From positions 1,488,001-1,552,000 of the forward strand of contig QANY01004052.1 of assembly GCA_003255025.1 (NCBI GenBank): a stretch of 64,000 bases of DNA. Direction: 5' to 3'. The first letter of the stretch is position 1. Every line of letters starts with the position of its first letter. Shown one piece after another: positions 35,394 through 47,755 of the stretch. Source of the stretch: Datisca glomerata. Taxonomy: Eukaryota; Streptophyta; Magnoliopsida; Cucurbitales; Datiscaceae. The notes under the pieces were generated by a model, which saw nothing but the letters and a program-made list of their open reading frames with translations, was not told the origin of the DNA and did no database searches. Position numbers and translations under genes: made by a program.

Positions 35394-35477
35394 CGCGCTC
35401 AATTGCGCGGGTGTATGTTATGGTGATTCGCGCTCAATTGCGCGGGTGTATGTTATGGTGATTCGCGCTCAATTGCG
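35394..35477. repeat. 35-bp direct repeats, 2.4 copies
   Basis: Units at 35394-35428 and 35429-35463 are identical, with a partial third at 35464-35477. Each contains CGCGCTCAATTGCGCG, a five-base GC inverted repeat around TCAATT. They lie about 360 bp upstream of the LIMR start codon, in its presumed promoter. Whether they bind a regulator is unknown. Confidence 0.93.
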
Positions 35478-35673
35478 GGAAATCACTGGATGCTAATCTT
35501 TAACTCGCTAGTAAGAATATAGTGGTCAGTTTCATTTCATTCCGGTTGGAATTGACGGAATATTCTAATTCTGATGTAAGAACGGAATGGGAGATATAGA
35601 TATTTTGAGAATATTTTGGTTTAAGTACAAGTGGAAATCAGAATTTGCATCACAATAATCGCTGGCTTAGTGG

Positions 35674-36059
35674 TAGGAGTGTTCAAAATCGAACCGAACT
35701 CAAAATGATTGGTTCAATTGGTTCTTTATATGTGCTTAGTTTGATTTTATTGTTGAATCTAAATTTCTATTCGGTTCGATTTTATTGTCGAATCGAGGTT
35801 TCGGTTCGGTTCAGATTTTTAGTGATTTTTGAACCGAACCGAAATATTAAATTAATATTTTTTATAATTTCATATAAAATCGAACCGAAATAAATTTTTA
35901 TTTTAATATTATTTTTTTAATAATATCATTTAAAAATTATTTATAGTTAATGATACCGAATCAAACCGAAACTCACAGTTTGGTGAAATTCTTTTAACAT
36001 CACAGATTAGTTTGATTCAATTTTTCAACAAAAAATCAACTAACTCAAACCGTAAACAT
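35674..36059. mobile_element. hAT-like non-autonomous element, copy 3
   Basis: A 386-bp member of the GGTTCGG-rich family (TAGGAGTGTTCA start, CCGTAAACAT end). Flanks CTTAGTGG (35666-35673) and CTTAGTGA (36060-36067) match at 7 of 8 bases, a good target-site duplication. It lies upstream of the LIMR gene. Confidence 0.72.
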
Positions 36060-36067
36060 CTTAGTGA

Positions 36068-38187
36068 CGGCACTGTGTTAAGTCACCCAGCTTGCCAGCG
36101 CCCTGGGTTTTGATTTGAGATCAAATCAAATCATGGCATTTTGATCTCTAAACTACATTTTCAACGTTCTTTTAATAATGTTTCTAATTAAAAAAAAATC
36201 TTAAATAATAATGATGTTAACTACAAATGTGTTAAATTCTTTTTAAACTACTACTTCAACTAGAAATGTTAAATTTTTTATAATTTAAGAAATTTTATAA
36301 TGAGAAATATGTATAGATGTTAACTAGAAATTAATTGATTGGATGTTAAAAAGTCATTATTCCAATTTTTTCACCTATATTGTTTAGAAAACTGTTTGAG
36401 TCATAATTTGACAATTAATCAAAGCTGAAATGATCAAGTTAAGCTGAAATTTGACCAATAATAATGTATCAATTTATAACGTTCGGCCTACAATATATAT
36501 GTACATGCATAAAATACATTACGAAGCCTCATGGCCAACGTCTTGGCCGAGAACACATTTTGACCAAGGTCTTGGTCGAGATCTCATTTTGGCCAACGTC
36601 TTGGCTGAATTTTTTGTTTTAGGGTCTCATTTTGGCCAATTTCGACCAAGATATCTTTAGTTGGTAAAAGATTAACTCTGATGTTTTGGATAACAAGATG
36701 CAAGTACGGATGACAAGGTCTTGAATCTCAACAGATATTCAGAATTTGCAGATAACTCAAGTTGCCTAAACGTCGGAAGAAATAACTCAAGTTTCAAATT
36801 TTAAAATTTCAATCAACAATGGAGATAAGGATATCAGATTTTGTTATCAAACCAATGAGAGTCCATCTATGTGAAGACTCTACTTCTATAAAAAGAGATC
36901 AAGTAAACAGATGATGGGGGGAACATCCAAAAATTTGCCTTTCAACTTGTCCATCTAGTAACTTTCAAAAAATCAGTGCATTTTTTATTTTCATAAGTCT
37001 TTTACTTTAGTAACTTTCAAGTTTACTCTTCGCAAAATTTAGATCCAATTGCTTAGAGTTGTTCTTTTATTACTCGTTCGTTTTTCTAAATAGTTATATA
37101 AAGTTTGAGTTTCTTTATTCATTTTTTCCTAACATTTCGATTCCAATCTAAGTTCTTAGTTTTTTATTGCAAGTAATAGTATGATTCTAGAGGAGATTTG
37201 TTCCATACTCCTCACAATCATTTTATGATTAGAAGTTAGATAAACATTGAGTTATCTTTTAAATTCTGTTTCTCCGACTTTATTTTAGCACGCTCGCACA
37301 CTAATTTATCGGAGACGCAGGTTTTTGGCTCGGACCATCATCGCGGTCTAGGTGTTTATCGGCCCAGTAAGTTGGCTGAGATTTTTAGCCAAACAAAAAC
37401 ATTGCAGGTTGTGAGGATCTTTTGATAAAATAAAATGTATATACTTATTTGTATGTAAAGTCAAGCTATAATGGATGTCTATTCTGTGTAAGATAAATTA
37501 TAGGAGAGATTGATGCATGTAAAATTTACCCAAAAAATAAACGAGTTCCATATCTCTTACCCATCAAGACATAAGACTCATAAGAACTTGTTTAAAACAT
37601 AAATCGGTTGACAACAATATCAAGATTATATAGTTAACATTTAGGTCACGTTGTGAGTATACCAGAAATAAGGAGAAGGAAAGACAGAAATGGGGGGAGA
37701 GTAATTTTTTCCTCTCCCTCGGATGATATGAAATTTTCTCTAACATAATTCTTAAACACACATGCACATTACAGTTTCTAAAGATAACTTCATTAATTAG
37801 AATGGTTCTCTTCCAATAATCAATGTCACTTGTAAATCAACCATACGATTACACGAATTATGCTTTGATACTGATCGATATCACGGGTGATCTACTATTT
37901 GTTCACTCCATCTGAGTACCACATGGAGTGATATGATATTAGATCACCCTGATACTAGTACTCTACTAGTACCATGGGATTTCCAGTAGATAAACATGTT
38001 CCTCGTGTTTTATCAGCATCTCCCTGTGTTTAAAATTTCTAGCACAGACGGGGCTGCCGGCTGTAAAAACCATTTAAGCAAAACCATAATACATAGATTT
38101 TTTTGATAAAATGATTTTTGTGTATATTTCAATCTCTATCTATTACATACTAAGCATTGAGTATAATTCTGGGTATATATAGGATAT
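36068..38187. other. intergenic region, partly repetitive
   Basis: No gene recognised. From 36533 a 29-bp motif (GGCCAACGTCTTGGCCGAG plus a T-rich tail) repeats twice cleanly, with degenerate continuation to about 36650. The part from 36660 to 37430 reads like retrotransposon LTR or leader DNA, but no boundary was found. The block ends at a copia LTR terminus. Confidence 0.45.
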
Positions 38188-40368
38188 TGTTGGTCGTCGC
38201 GGTGCATGCGCGACGGAAGCGCGGAGGCGTGTGGCCTTTTAAAAAATTAAACATTTAATAAAAATCAAATTTTTTAATAAAATAAAACTTGCGCAACGTC
38301 ACGATAACCAAATAAAAAGTTTCATTGAAAATATTTTTCAATCAGTCAGAATTCATTATATATTTTTAAGTTAAATCTACAACAGACAATATTAGGAATC
38401 ATATACCTCTAGTAGTCTATATCAAGTGTCCTTGCAAAAACCGCTCGATCATCTGTTCCCACAAAATCGTTCCAATGATGAGTAGACTCCGAGATCCATA
38501 CTAAAATCTTCCAAGTCAATCCTCAATGCACTAGGCCGTCTGTGGGCACGTAGAATATTACAAGACACTTTTTCTGTCTCTAAATGTTCCCAACACATGA
38601 GATCTAGAGATTTAGTGAAAATGAATTTAGTGAGATGATTCTCTAAAAGAACATGATGATTATTATTTTAGAGATTCGATTAACATTTAATTATAGAAGA
38701 AAATTCCTCTAACACCAATCTTGTTCTCAATTCAACTCTTGATTGACGAACTGATAATCTGATCAATTGATTATCACATCTTCTCTCAACAATGACGTAT
38801 CAGATTTTTAGTGATAAACTGAAATAATATTTAATTGTAAAATTACCAGTTACAGTGGGACCTGCTACAATTGTGCGCAAATGCAGTGTCATGTGGTACT
38901 ACAGTGTTGCGCACTAATTACTGTAGTGCCACGTGGCACCACAATTGTCCATGTCAATTTCTGATACCCTATCAGTGATTAACACGTGGTAATTACTGTG
39001 AATTAAATATTTATTTTAATAAGATAATTATCTAGATATCAGTTAATTTAAAATTAACATATTTGATTATCCATATCAACTAACTTATCTGTTATTTCAC
39101 AAATAACATATTCAGTTGATTTAAATTATTATCTAACAATAATTTAATTATCTAATTTTACAAATTAGATATTCTGTGTCACTTATCGATAATTAAAACA
39201 ATCAATACCTATATATATAATTTTCAAAAATTATATTTAAATATATAAATAATTCAATTAATTAATCACACATAATTATCTCGTAATTATGTATTTGCCT
39301 CAGAATAAATTTTTTTTTTTGCAAGTCAGTCATTTTATCATGTCCTGAAATATTCACACCCTAGACAATGTAGTATAGAGGTGACTTGGAGACCATGAAC
39401 CAATAATCCTGAGCTCCAATAAATCAGATTATTAATTAAACTCTTTAATTAAATAATCTTATTTATTAATTCCATAATTACTCCACTACAAATATAAATT
39501 TACAATCTTAGAGATTATAGAATGTATTTACATAGTATTCTCATGTAGTCCACTGACATAATCATTTCATGTAGTTTTGTCCTCCAATTATTAGTTCGTA
39601 AATTAGAAATGATCAATTATTATCATTTTACTCTTGTAATTACCTTTTGATCCTTAAGTACCATTAATCTAGTAGTGAATGACTAGTTTATAATCTTATT
39701 ATAAATTTGTGCTCAATAACCATTCAAATCTAGAATCAACACTTAAGGGAACCAATATACAATCTGTTAAGAAATTTTAGATTCCAAATCTTTTAAGATC
39801 ATGTCCCTAGCTATCCACATCACTGAATCTCCAAAACAAAAGTCACTAGCATGATTAACAAACAGACATTTACGAGTGAATCAAAAGATCTAGTAGACAT
39901 GTATTGGAGTTCATGACTACTCATGATTCAGACTTATCTACATATGATCATCGAATTGATGTGTATTAAATCTTTATGATAAACGGTATGTTAATAAAGA
40001 TATTAATTCACATCGGTCATGTCATATATTGTCTTATTATATAAAGTACATTCACTGAAATCTCTATCCACATCAATGATCCGGATCCAGATCACACGCA
40101 TTCATAATGCTTAGTGAACCGTACTAGCAATCATTCATTAAAGATTTCATACTTTAATATGTCGCTGACAATTTTATTCATCATCTATGATATTAATCCT
40201 CTCGTACTAATATAATATCATAGTCTCATTAATGAATATGAAATTTTCAGATATTTATATAAATTATTCAACAAAAATTTAAAAGAACAATTATAAGAAA
40301 AATATAATCATCTTTAAATTTCATATTAAAATGTCAATACAAATGCCTTGAGGGCATAACCCCCAGCA
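38188..40368 (-). mobile_element. 3' LTR of a reverse Ty1/copia element
   Basis: A 2181-bp LTR. On the - strand it starts TGCTGGGGGTTATGCCCTC just after a polypurine tract and ends CGACGACCAACA. It shares long near-identical stretches with the forward LTR at 14829-16171 (for example around 40080-40140, rich in GATCCGGATC and GCTTAGTGAACCGTAC) but is about 840 bp longer. The two are therefore the same lineage with a large indel. The 5' LTR of this element is not present. Confidence 0.85.
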
Positions 40369-40384
40369 ATCTCCCACTTGCCCT
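40369..40384 (-). other. polypurine tract
   Basis: On the - strand, GGGCAAGTGGGAGAT immediately precedes the LTR's TG. This is the classic plus-strand primer of plant copia elements, and it fixes the LTR boundary. Confidence 0.85.
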
Positions 40385-43300
40385 AAAGAAAATGTGGCAT
40401 CTCTCTTAATCTCATGTTACACACGTGACTCTCAAATGACTTTACAGGAAGTGTCTTTGTAAAAGGATCAATCAGGTTCTATTCCGATGCTATCTTCATA
40501 ATAGTCACATCTCATCGATGCACGATCTCTCTTACAAGGTGATATTTCCTCTTTTTATACTAGCCCCTCTTGTGACTCCTTCGTTCCTTGAAATTTGCTA
40601 CTGCCCCACTGTTATCATAGTACAGGATTAGTGGCTTGTCCATATCTAAAACTACTTCCAGATCAGAATAGAACTTTTCTAAGCCATACCGCCTCTTTCG
40701 TAACTGCACAAGCCGTTATATATTCGGCTTCATAGTGGAATCTGCAATGCTGGATTGTTTAATATTTATCCAAACTACAGCTCCTCCACCTAGGGTGTAT
40801 ACTGATCCAGATGTCGACTTTCAATTGTCTCTGTCTGATTGAAAATCAGAATCAATATATCCAGTGGGGTTCAGGTCTCCACCTGAATAAACAAACATAT
40901 AGTTTCTCATTTTCCTAAGATACTTGAGAATGTGCTTTACTGCAATCTAGTGTTCCAAACCTGGATTCGATTGATAACGACTGACAATTCTCACTGCATA
41001 ACAGATGTCCAGTCGCGTACACAACATGGCATACATGAGACTTCTAATTGTTGAAGCATAAGAAACCTTTCTCATATCATCTTCCTACTAAGGTGTCTTA
41101 GGACATTGTTCCTTAGAGAGAATAATTTCATGTCTAGTCGGTTGTTAACCTTTCTTGGAATTCTCCATAGAGAATCTCTCCACCACTTTATCAATATAAA
41201 ATACTTGAGAAAGTGTCAAAAAAAAAATTTTTCTATCCCTTAAGATTTGGATGCCTAGAACATAGCTCGCTTCTCCCAAATCTTTGATTTGAAATTTCTC
41301 AGTTAACCACTTCTTACATTTGACAAAGTTTTTACACCATTCCCAATGAGTAGAATATCATCAACATAAAGAACTGAGAAAATCACTATCTTATCTTTGG
41401 TGTATTTATAAACATAGACTTCGTCAACATTTTGCTCGAAGCCATAAGACTATAATCTCGTCAAAGGTAAGATTCCAAGATCTAGATGTTTGCTTTAATC
41501 CATAAATGTATTTAAGCAACTTCCATACTTTCTGATCTTGCCACTTTTGTATGAACCATTTCTGGTTACATCATATAGATGTTTTCTTCAAGAGAGTCAT
41601 TCAGATTAGCTGTCTTGACATCCATTTTTCATATCTCATAGTCAAAACTAGCGGCTATGGATAAAAGGATGCGAATGGATTTTAGCATGGCCATAGGGGA
41701 GAATGTCTCTTCATAATCGACTCCCTCCCTTTGTGTATAGCCCTTGGATACTAACTGTGCCTTGAAATACTCTACTTTCTCATCTGTACCTCTTTTCTTC
41801 TTGAAGATTCATTTACATCCAATGGGCCTTATATCTCCAGGTGGATCTACAAGTTCCCAGACGGAATTGAAATACATAGATTCCATTTCCCAGTTCATGG
41901 CATCTTGTCATTTCTCCTTTTTAGGATCATCCATTGCTTCTTCATAATATAATGGATCGTCCTTATTAGTTTCTGATACTAGGACATGTGCCTCTAATTC
42001 ATAGCAAACTGGTTATCTCACAACCCTCCCACTATGACGTTACACCAGGATTTCCTTTGCATGAACTGTGATTTCTCTGGTTTATAGTTTATCAGTAGAA
42101 ATTGAAGGTGGTCTAATCTCATCAGTCGTTAATTCCTCGAGAACTACTTTACTATGAGGTTTGTAGTTTTACATATAGTCATGCTCAAGAAAGGTTGAAT
42201 TTTTCGGCACAAACATCTTTTGATCACTGTGACTATAAAAGTATCCACCTCTGGTCTCTAGAGAATAGTCAATGAATATGCATACCTCAGACCTTGAGTC
42301 TAATTTTTTGACCTTGGGTCTAAGAACGTGAGCTGGACACCCCCATATACGAAAATGACACAAACTAAGCTTGGAGTGATTCCATAACTCTAAAGGCGTC
42401 TTACTTACAGACTTAGAGGGCATTACATTCAAAATGGAGTTGTCGTGTATAATGCATATCTCCAAAATGTAAATGACAATGATTAGTAGCTTAACATCGA
42501 CCTAACCATATCTAATAAGGTTCAGTTTCTCCTCTCCATAACACTATTTTGTTGTGGTGTTCCAGGTGTTGTAAGTTTGGATAGGATTCCACACTCCAGC
42601 AAATAATCCTTGAATTCTAAGTCTAAGTATACACCATCTCGATTGGATCGAAGGGTTTTGAATGATTTACCTAATTGTTTTTCAGCTTCAGCCTTGAAGT
42701 TTTTAAACTTTCCAAAAGTTCCAGACTTTCGATGAAATATGTAACTATAACCATATCTTGATTAGTCATCAATGAAAGTGACAAAATATTCATACTCACC
42801 TCTAGCTTGTACATTGATCGATCCACAGACATCACTATGTACTAACTCAAGTGGTTCCTTGGCTCTTTGGCCCTTTCCTGTGAAAGGTCTCTTGGTCACT
42901 TTACCTTTTAGACAGGATTCACAAACAGGAAGAGTTTTAACTTTTAGCTCTCTCAAAGCACCATGCTTTGTTAACCTCTTTAACATATCTAGATTAATAT
43001 GTCATAATCTAAGATGCCATAAATATGTGTTATCATCATGAGAAACTCTTTGTCGTTTATAATTTTGGGTTTTGCTACTTTAAATAATTTAGAATTATTT
43101 AACGCGTGTTCAGTCAGTTTAAGCATATACAATCCGTTTATAATTTTTGCATGGCAGATTTCATATCCATTCTTAGAAATAATAAACTCTTTATTAATGA
43201 AAGAAACTTCGAAGAACTGTTCTTGCAAAAATAAAAGAGAAATCAAATTCCTCGAAAACCCAAGAATATAATAAACATCATTCAAAACTAAGTAATTATA

Positions 43301-44035
43301 TCCAAAAAGTAAATGGACCATACCAAATGATTTAGCTGACATGAGCGCACCACTGCCAACTATCAAAACGACATCGCCATCAGCCAGCTCCCTTGACAAA
43401 TCAAGCATCTGCAAAGAAGAACGTACATGGTTAGTGGCTCCTGAATCAAGTATCTAGGATGACAAATCATATTCCACTAAACAAGCTTCAAGTACAAGTA
43501 AATCATATTTATCTTTCTTTTTTAGCTTAGAAAGATATTTGTTATAGTTTCTCTTCCAATGACTTTCAACCCTACAGTGGAAACACCTTCCTTTGGGCTT
43601 GTTGTTTTTCTTGTTCTTCTTCGTTTTCGGCGATGTCTTGTCTTTCTTTACTCTTTTGTTCTTACTCTTGTCCTTACTATTGTTCTTCTTCATTTTCTTG
43701 TTCTTAACAATATAAGAAGAAGGCTTTTGTTCGACAACATTTGTCTCACCGTCTTTGGTCATTCTAAGGTTGATTGACTCAAAAGTCTCCAGTTCATTCA
43801 ACAATTAGGTCATGTTAAATTTCAACTTGTTCATAAAATAGTGATTCGTGAACGCAGAAAAAGCTGGTGTGAATGACTCTAGTATGAAGTTAACTTGAGT
43901 CCGCTCATCAATGGTGGTCCCATGTACTTTTGCCTCGTGTATTATGTTGATCATGTTCAAAACACGTTCTTGAACATAAGTACCCTTCCTCATCTTAGTT
44001 ATCATATAGCTCCTAGTTGTCATATAGCTCCTAGT
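40385..44035 (-). pseudogene. copia gag-pol remnant (gag to RNase H), reverse
   Basis: Read from high to low coordinates. A gag segment (about 44023-43500) ends in a Lys-rich linker and a zinc knuckle CFHCRVESHWKRNY with the last Cys changed to Tyr. The protease motif DSGATNH near 43430-43450 is intact but follows a stop. The integrase zinc-binding and core regions (about 43000-42170) include CESCLKGKVTKRPF and the WGCPAHVLRP end. Reverse transcriptase (about 42000-41200) has a YVDD box at 41357-41368. RNase H-like sequence runs to about 40400. Several stops and shifts make it non-functional. It lacks the gag start, primer site and 5' LTR, because another copia fragment begins near 44040. Confidence 0.88.
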
Positions 44036-44040
44036 GGTAC

Positions 44041-45075
44041 AAATCTGATATGCAATTGGTTGGTTAGCACTTTATCCGCCACAAAATGAACATCAATCTC
44101 ATAATGTTTAGTGCGAGCATGAACTACTAGATTAGAAGCAAGTAAGACTTCTCTCATGTCATCACACAAAATGACATGTTTAGAGGTGCAATGATTATGT
44201 ACTTCAAGAAGCAGTGACTCAATCTAACTTATTTCAGCTTATGTGTGGGCAAGGTACTTATATTCACTTTATATGCTTGATATACCACACGATTTTGCTT
44301 TTTAGAGTGCCAAAAGACTAAACTAGGGCTAAGAAACACTATATAACCACTTGTAAATTTCTTTCATTAGGGCAGCTAGACCAATTTACATCAGAGAAGG
44401 CGGGTGCAAATCAGTAGTTGATTTGAGAAAAAGACCCCCACACATGGTTCCCTTGAGACGGTATAATAATCTCTTGCAGGCCTGTCAGTGCAAGGTGGTT
44501 GGACTTTGGAGAAATTGACAAGGTTTACTGACAATGAAGGTTATGCCTGGTCGTCATATAGTTACATACTACATAGCACCAATCACACTTGTGTAAAGTA
44601 AAACATCTAAGAAAATATCATCATCATGTTAAGATAATTTAGTAGATGCAGTAGTCGTAATAATGCATGGCTTAGAGGCTCCATGTTTGTTTTGTGAAGT
44701 AAAACAGAAATATATCTTGCTTGAGACAAGTAGAGACTAGAATCTATTTTAGTGACTTCAATGCTCAAGAAATGGTGAAGGAGACCTAGATCCTTGAGGG
44801 CAAACTCATATATAGTTATCGAATAAGCTTTGAGATGTACTAATTGCCATTCCCTCTTATGAGAATGGCATCTACATAAACTAATAGATGGACATTAAGG
44901 ATGGTGTTTTGTGAACAAACAATGAATGATTCGATTGTCTTTAAGCCTCTTGAAGCAAAGTGTTTATGAGTTTGTCATACCATGCATTTGGGGGCTTGCT
45001 CTAAGCATTCTTCGGCTCATATGAGAAAGAATAATATTTCTCCATGCTTCGCTGAGATGATGTAACTAACTTATA
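44041..45075 (-). pseudogene. second copia RT/RNase H fragment, different lineage
   Basis: On the - strand this reads a reverse transcriptase tail (LLVYVDA-ILIRGN near 44880, where the catalytic YVDD has become YVDA), a thumb/connection segment (RYLKGTMCGGLFLKST near 44430) and the RNase H end (ARTKHYEIDVHFVADKV near 44085). Stops are scattered through it. The wording fits the Ale/Retrofit-type copia branch better than the neighbouring element. It abuts that element's truncated gag near 44035 at a 17-bp duplication (TCATATAGCTCCTAG twice). Confidence 0.78.
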
Positions 45076-46461
45076 CTGATGTGAGAGAGTGCTGACACGA
45101 AAGAAGAATGATGTTTGCGATGATTGGAGGGTAATCATGACAAAATTTTAGTTGTCACTCACTCATAATTTAATATTTTAATTACTAAAATAATTTATAA
45201 TTTAAAAAAATGACAAATCAACTATACATATAATTTTCTCAGTTAAAACTTTATCTAAAATTGTGTTAATAAATGTTAATAAAATAAGGATGTCAAGTTG
45301 AAGACGTAACTCAGTTTTCCACCTTTCTCTTACATTGTAATCAAGATTGGGAAGGAAAGGCGTCCCGCGCAGCCTTCATCCCAACCTCTTGTAGAAAAAA
45401 CATTATCTGCCTCTCACCTCAAAGTTCTTTTTATTTAGTTTATAATTATCCTGTGGACTCTTATGTGTTTTTATATTATAATTTAGTCCTTAATATAATT
45501 AATGAATAGAAATTTTTTTAAAAAATTTAAAAACTATAGAATTCGTGAATTTAAACCATAAACATCTTAATCCGTGGTTAATTTATAATTTTTTGACAAA
45601 AAAATAATACAGACCCGTATTCAAATAATAACATAAGTTCATAATTGTTTTTCTACAAAGTTGTGGATTAGGAAAATAAATATGAGATTTTTTTAGTTCG
45701 AGGAGATGCATTACTAACTATCAATATGTTGATTGTAATATTCGAATTTATGCCTAGACATTTCTAATATAAGTTTCAATCATCATAACCGCATATTAGA
45801 TTAAACATATCTTTGAACTCTATTTCGCACAATAAGTTTAAACTTGGAGCACAACATAGTAATAAGATGATGTGCTTCAAATATGATGCTGAGTGAATGC
45901 TTTTATTTAATAATATATTTGTAGTTATTTTATTACAAATTTTGTTTTGCCATATATATATATATAAGTTGTACTTTAATTTTTTTTCCTTTAAAAGTAT
46001 CGAAATTTTAGGAAAAATCTATTTTTAAGATTTGCTGGTCTTATCAGATTAATTAAGTTCAAAATAATATATCATTTATTGGTTAAAATGGAAGAAACTG
46101 CAAATCTGTAGAATCTGGTAATGAATGGAATTCTCACACCCACGTATCAAAAAAAGCGCGGAAACGAGGTTGGACAACATTAAAATGCGTGGCTCCCAAT
46201 CAAACTTGACGACAGCGCAAGCATGTCCATGTTAATTCACGTGATCCCTATCTTTTTCACTGTCCGATTAAGAAGATTCACCCTTTGAAATCCTCACAAC
46301 TAATCTCAGTGATCGTAATCATCTACTCGCAACGATTTGACGTGGAGTTCACGCTCCTCGTTGTGAACCGTTCGAAAACCCACTACTTAAACCCCCAATT
46401 CGCCTCCCCAATCCCTCGCCACCTCTATCGTATCTCTGCCCTTCCCTATCACTGGGATTTT

Positions 46462-46507
<46 letters not shown>

Positions 46508-46542
46508 AATACAGGCTCTCTTGGGTCTATCTCTGAGGATTA
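45076..46542 (+). promoter_or_regulatory. upstream region of PDX1
   Basis: AT-rich intergenic DNA without genes. The last 420 bp become richer in G+C and contain a CACGTA at 46142 and a perfect G-box CACGTG at about 46239. A TATA-like ACTTAAA near 46384 and a (CT)20 run follow, then ATG at 46543. A light- or stress-responsive promoter is plausible for a vitamin B6 gene. The motif reading is inference. Confidence 0.4.
46467..46506 (+). repeat. (CT)20 microsatellite in the PDX1 5' UTR
   Basis: An uninterrupted CT run of 40 bp ending 36 bp before the PDX1 start codon. Such pyrimidine patches are common in plant 5' UTRs and core promoters. Length variation between individuals is likely. Confidence 0.95.
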
Positions 46543-47469
46543 ATGGCGGGGTCTGGAGTGGTAGCAGTGTACGGAAATGGAGCAATCACCGAGACCAAAC
46601 AGTCCCCCTTCTCTGTGAAGGTGGGGCTGGCCCAGATGCTCCGCGGTGGCGTCATCATGGACGTCGTGAACGCCGAGCAGGCTCGTGTTGCCGAGGAGGC
46701 AGGAGCATGCGCCGTCATGGCTTTGGAGCGTGTACCGGCTGACATCCGATCCCAAGGCGGTGTAGCCCGTATGAGCGACCCCCAACTTATCAAAGAAATC
46801 AAACAGGCAGTCACCATTCCGGTCATGGCTAAGGCCCGTATCGGTCACTTCGTCGAGGCCCAAATCCTCGAAGCCATAGGTATTGATTACGTTGACGAGA
46901 GCGAGGTCTTAACTCTTGCCGACGAAGAAAACCACATCAACAAACACAATTTTCGCATTCCTTTCGTCTGCGGCTGCCGCAACCTCGGTGAGGCGCTTCG
47001 GCGAATTCGCGAAGGCGCGGCGATGATTAGGACCAAAGGTGAGGCCGGGACAGGGAACGTAATCGAGGCGGTGCGGCACGTTAGATCGGTTATGGGAGAT
47101 ATTAGGGTTTTGAGGAACATGGATGACGACGAGGTGTTCACTTTCGCGAAGAAGATTGCGGCGCCGTACGATTTGGTGTTGCAGACAAAACAGCTGGGGA
47201 GGCTTCCGGTGGTTCAATTCGCCGCGGGTGGAGTAGCGACGCCGGCCGATGCAGCGCTGATGATGCAACTTGGGTGTGATGGAGTGTTTGTGGGGTCGGG
47301 AGTGTTCAAGAGCGGTGACCCGGCAAAGCGCGCGAGGGCGATTGTGCAGGCAGTGACTCATTACAGTGATCCAGAAGTGCTAGCTGAGGTGAGCTGTGGA
47401 TTAGGAGAGGCCATGGTTGGATTGAATTTGAACGATAAGGTGGAAAAGTTTGCTAATAGGTCGGAGTAG
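46543..47469 (+). CDS. PDX1: pyridoxal 5'-phosphate synthase subunit PDX1
   Basis: Synthase subunit of the deoxyxylulose-5-phosphate-independent vitamin B6 pathway. It condenses ribose 5-phosphate and glyceraldehyde 3-phosphate with ammonia delivered by the glutaminase PDX2 to make pyridoxal 5'-phosphate in the cytosol. It is a single 308-aa exon, full length for the plant family (about 309) and nearly colinear with Arabidopsis PDX1.1/PDX1.3, which are also intronless. The (beta/alpha)8 barrel residues are present: Asp40 in GGVIMDVVN, the Schiff-base Lys97 in MAKARIGHF, the second Lys165 in RTKGEAGTG, and phosphate-binding loops [16 protein letters not shown] and [10 protein letters not shown]. 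Start choice is fixed by the conserved [15 protein letters not shown] terminus. High local GC distinguishes it from the flanks. The terminal segment [14 protein letters not shown] is intact. Confidence 0.98.
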   Translation: MAGSGVVAVYGNGAITETKQSPFSVKVGLAQMLRGGVIMDVVNAEQARVAEEAGACAVMALERVPADIRSQGGVARMSDPQLIKEIKQAVTIPVMAKARIGHFVEAQILEAIGIDYVDESEVLTLADEENHINKHNFRIPFVCGCRNLGEALRRIREGAAMIRTKGEAGTGNVIEAVRHVRSVMGDIRVLRNMDDDEVFTFAKKIAAPYDLVLQTKQLGRLPVVQFAAGGVATPADAALMMQLGCDGVFVGSGVFKSGDPAKRARAIVQAVTHYSDPEVLAEVSCGLGEAMVGLNLNDKVEKFANRSE

Positions 47470-47747
47470 AGCTCAGAAATGGGGTATGCGGGCTTGAAGC
47501 CACGTTTCAATGAAAATCAAATGGGTTTAATCTGTTATAGAAGTTGTGGGAACTTCTGGGTCTCTGGGATTGTATTAATTTAGCTGCTTTTCAGATGTAA
47601 ACAAACAGCACTTTGAAATAATCAATTTGTTTCTTGTTGTCTAGATTTGTGTTGTTTGTTGACAGGGAATTCTGGTTTACGTATTGGTAAAAATCAGTGT
47701 GTTTGGAGTTGGGAATTGATATTGATCATTAAAATTAGGACTGAGCT
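47470..47747 (+). other. PDX1 3' UTR and downstream flank
   Basis: T-rich sequence typical of a plant 3' UTR. AATAATCAA-type and TTGTTT-rich signals near 47615-47640 could direct polyadenylation. Confidence 0.5.
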
Positions 47748-47755
47748 ATCAATAT

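Noticed and set aside
46527..47361. Long antisense frames across PDX1
   Set aside because: They are shadows of the GC-rich PDX1 coding sequence with no domain similarity.
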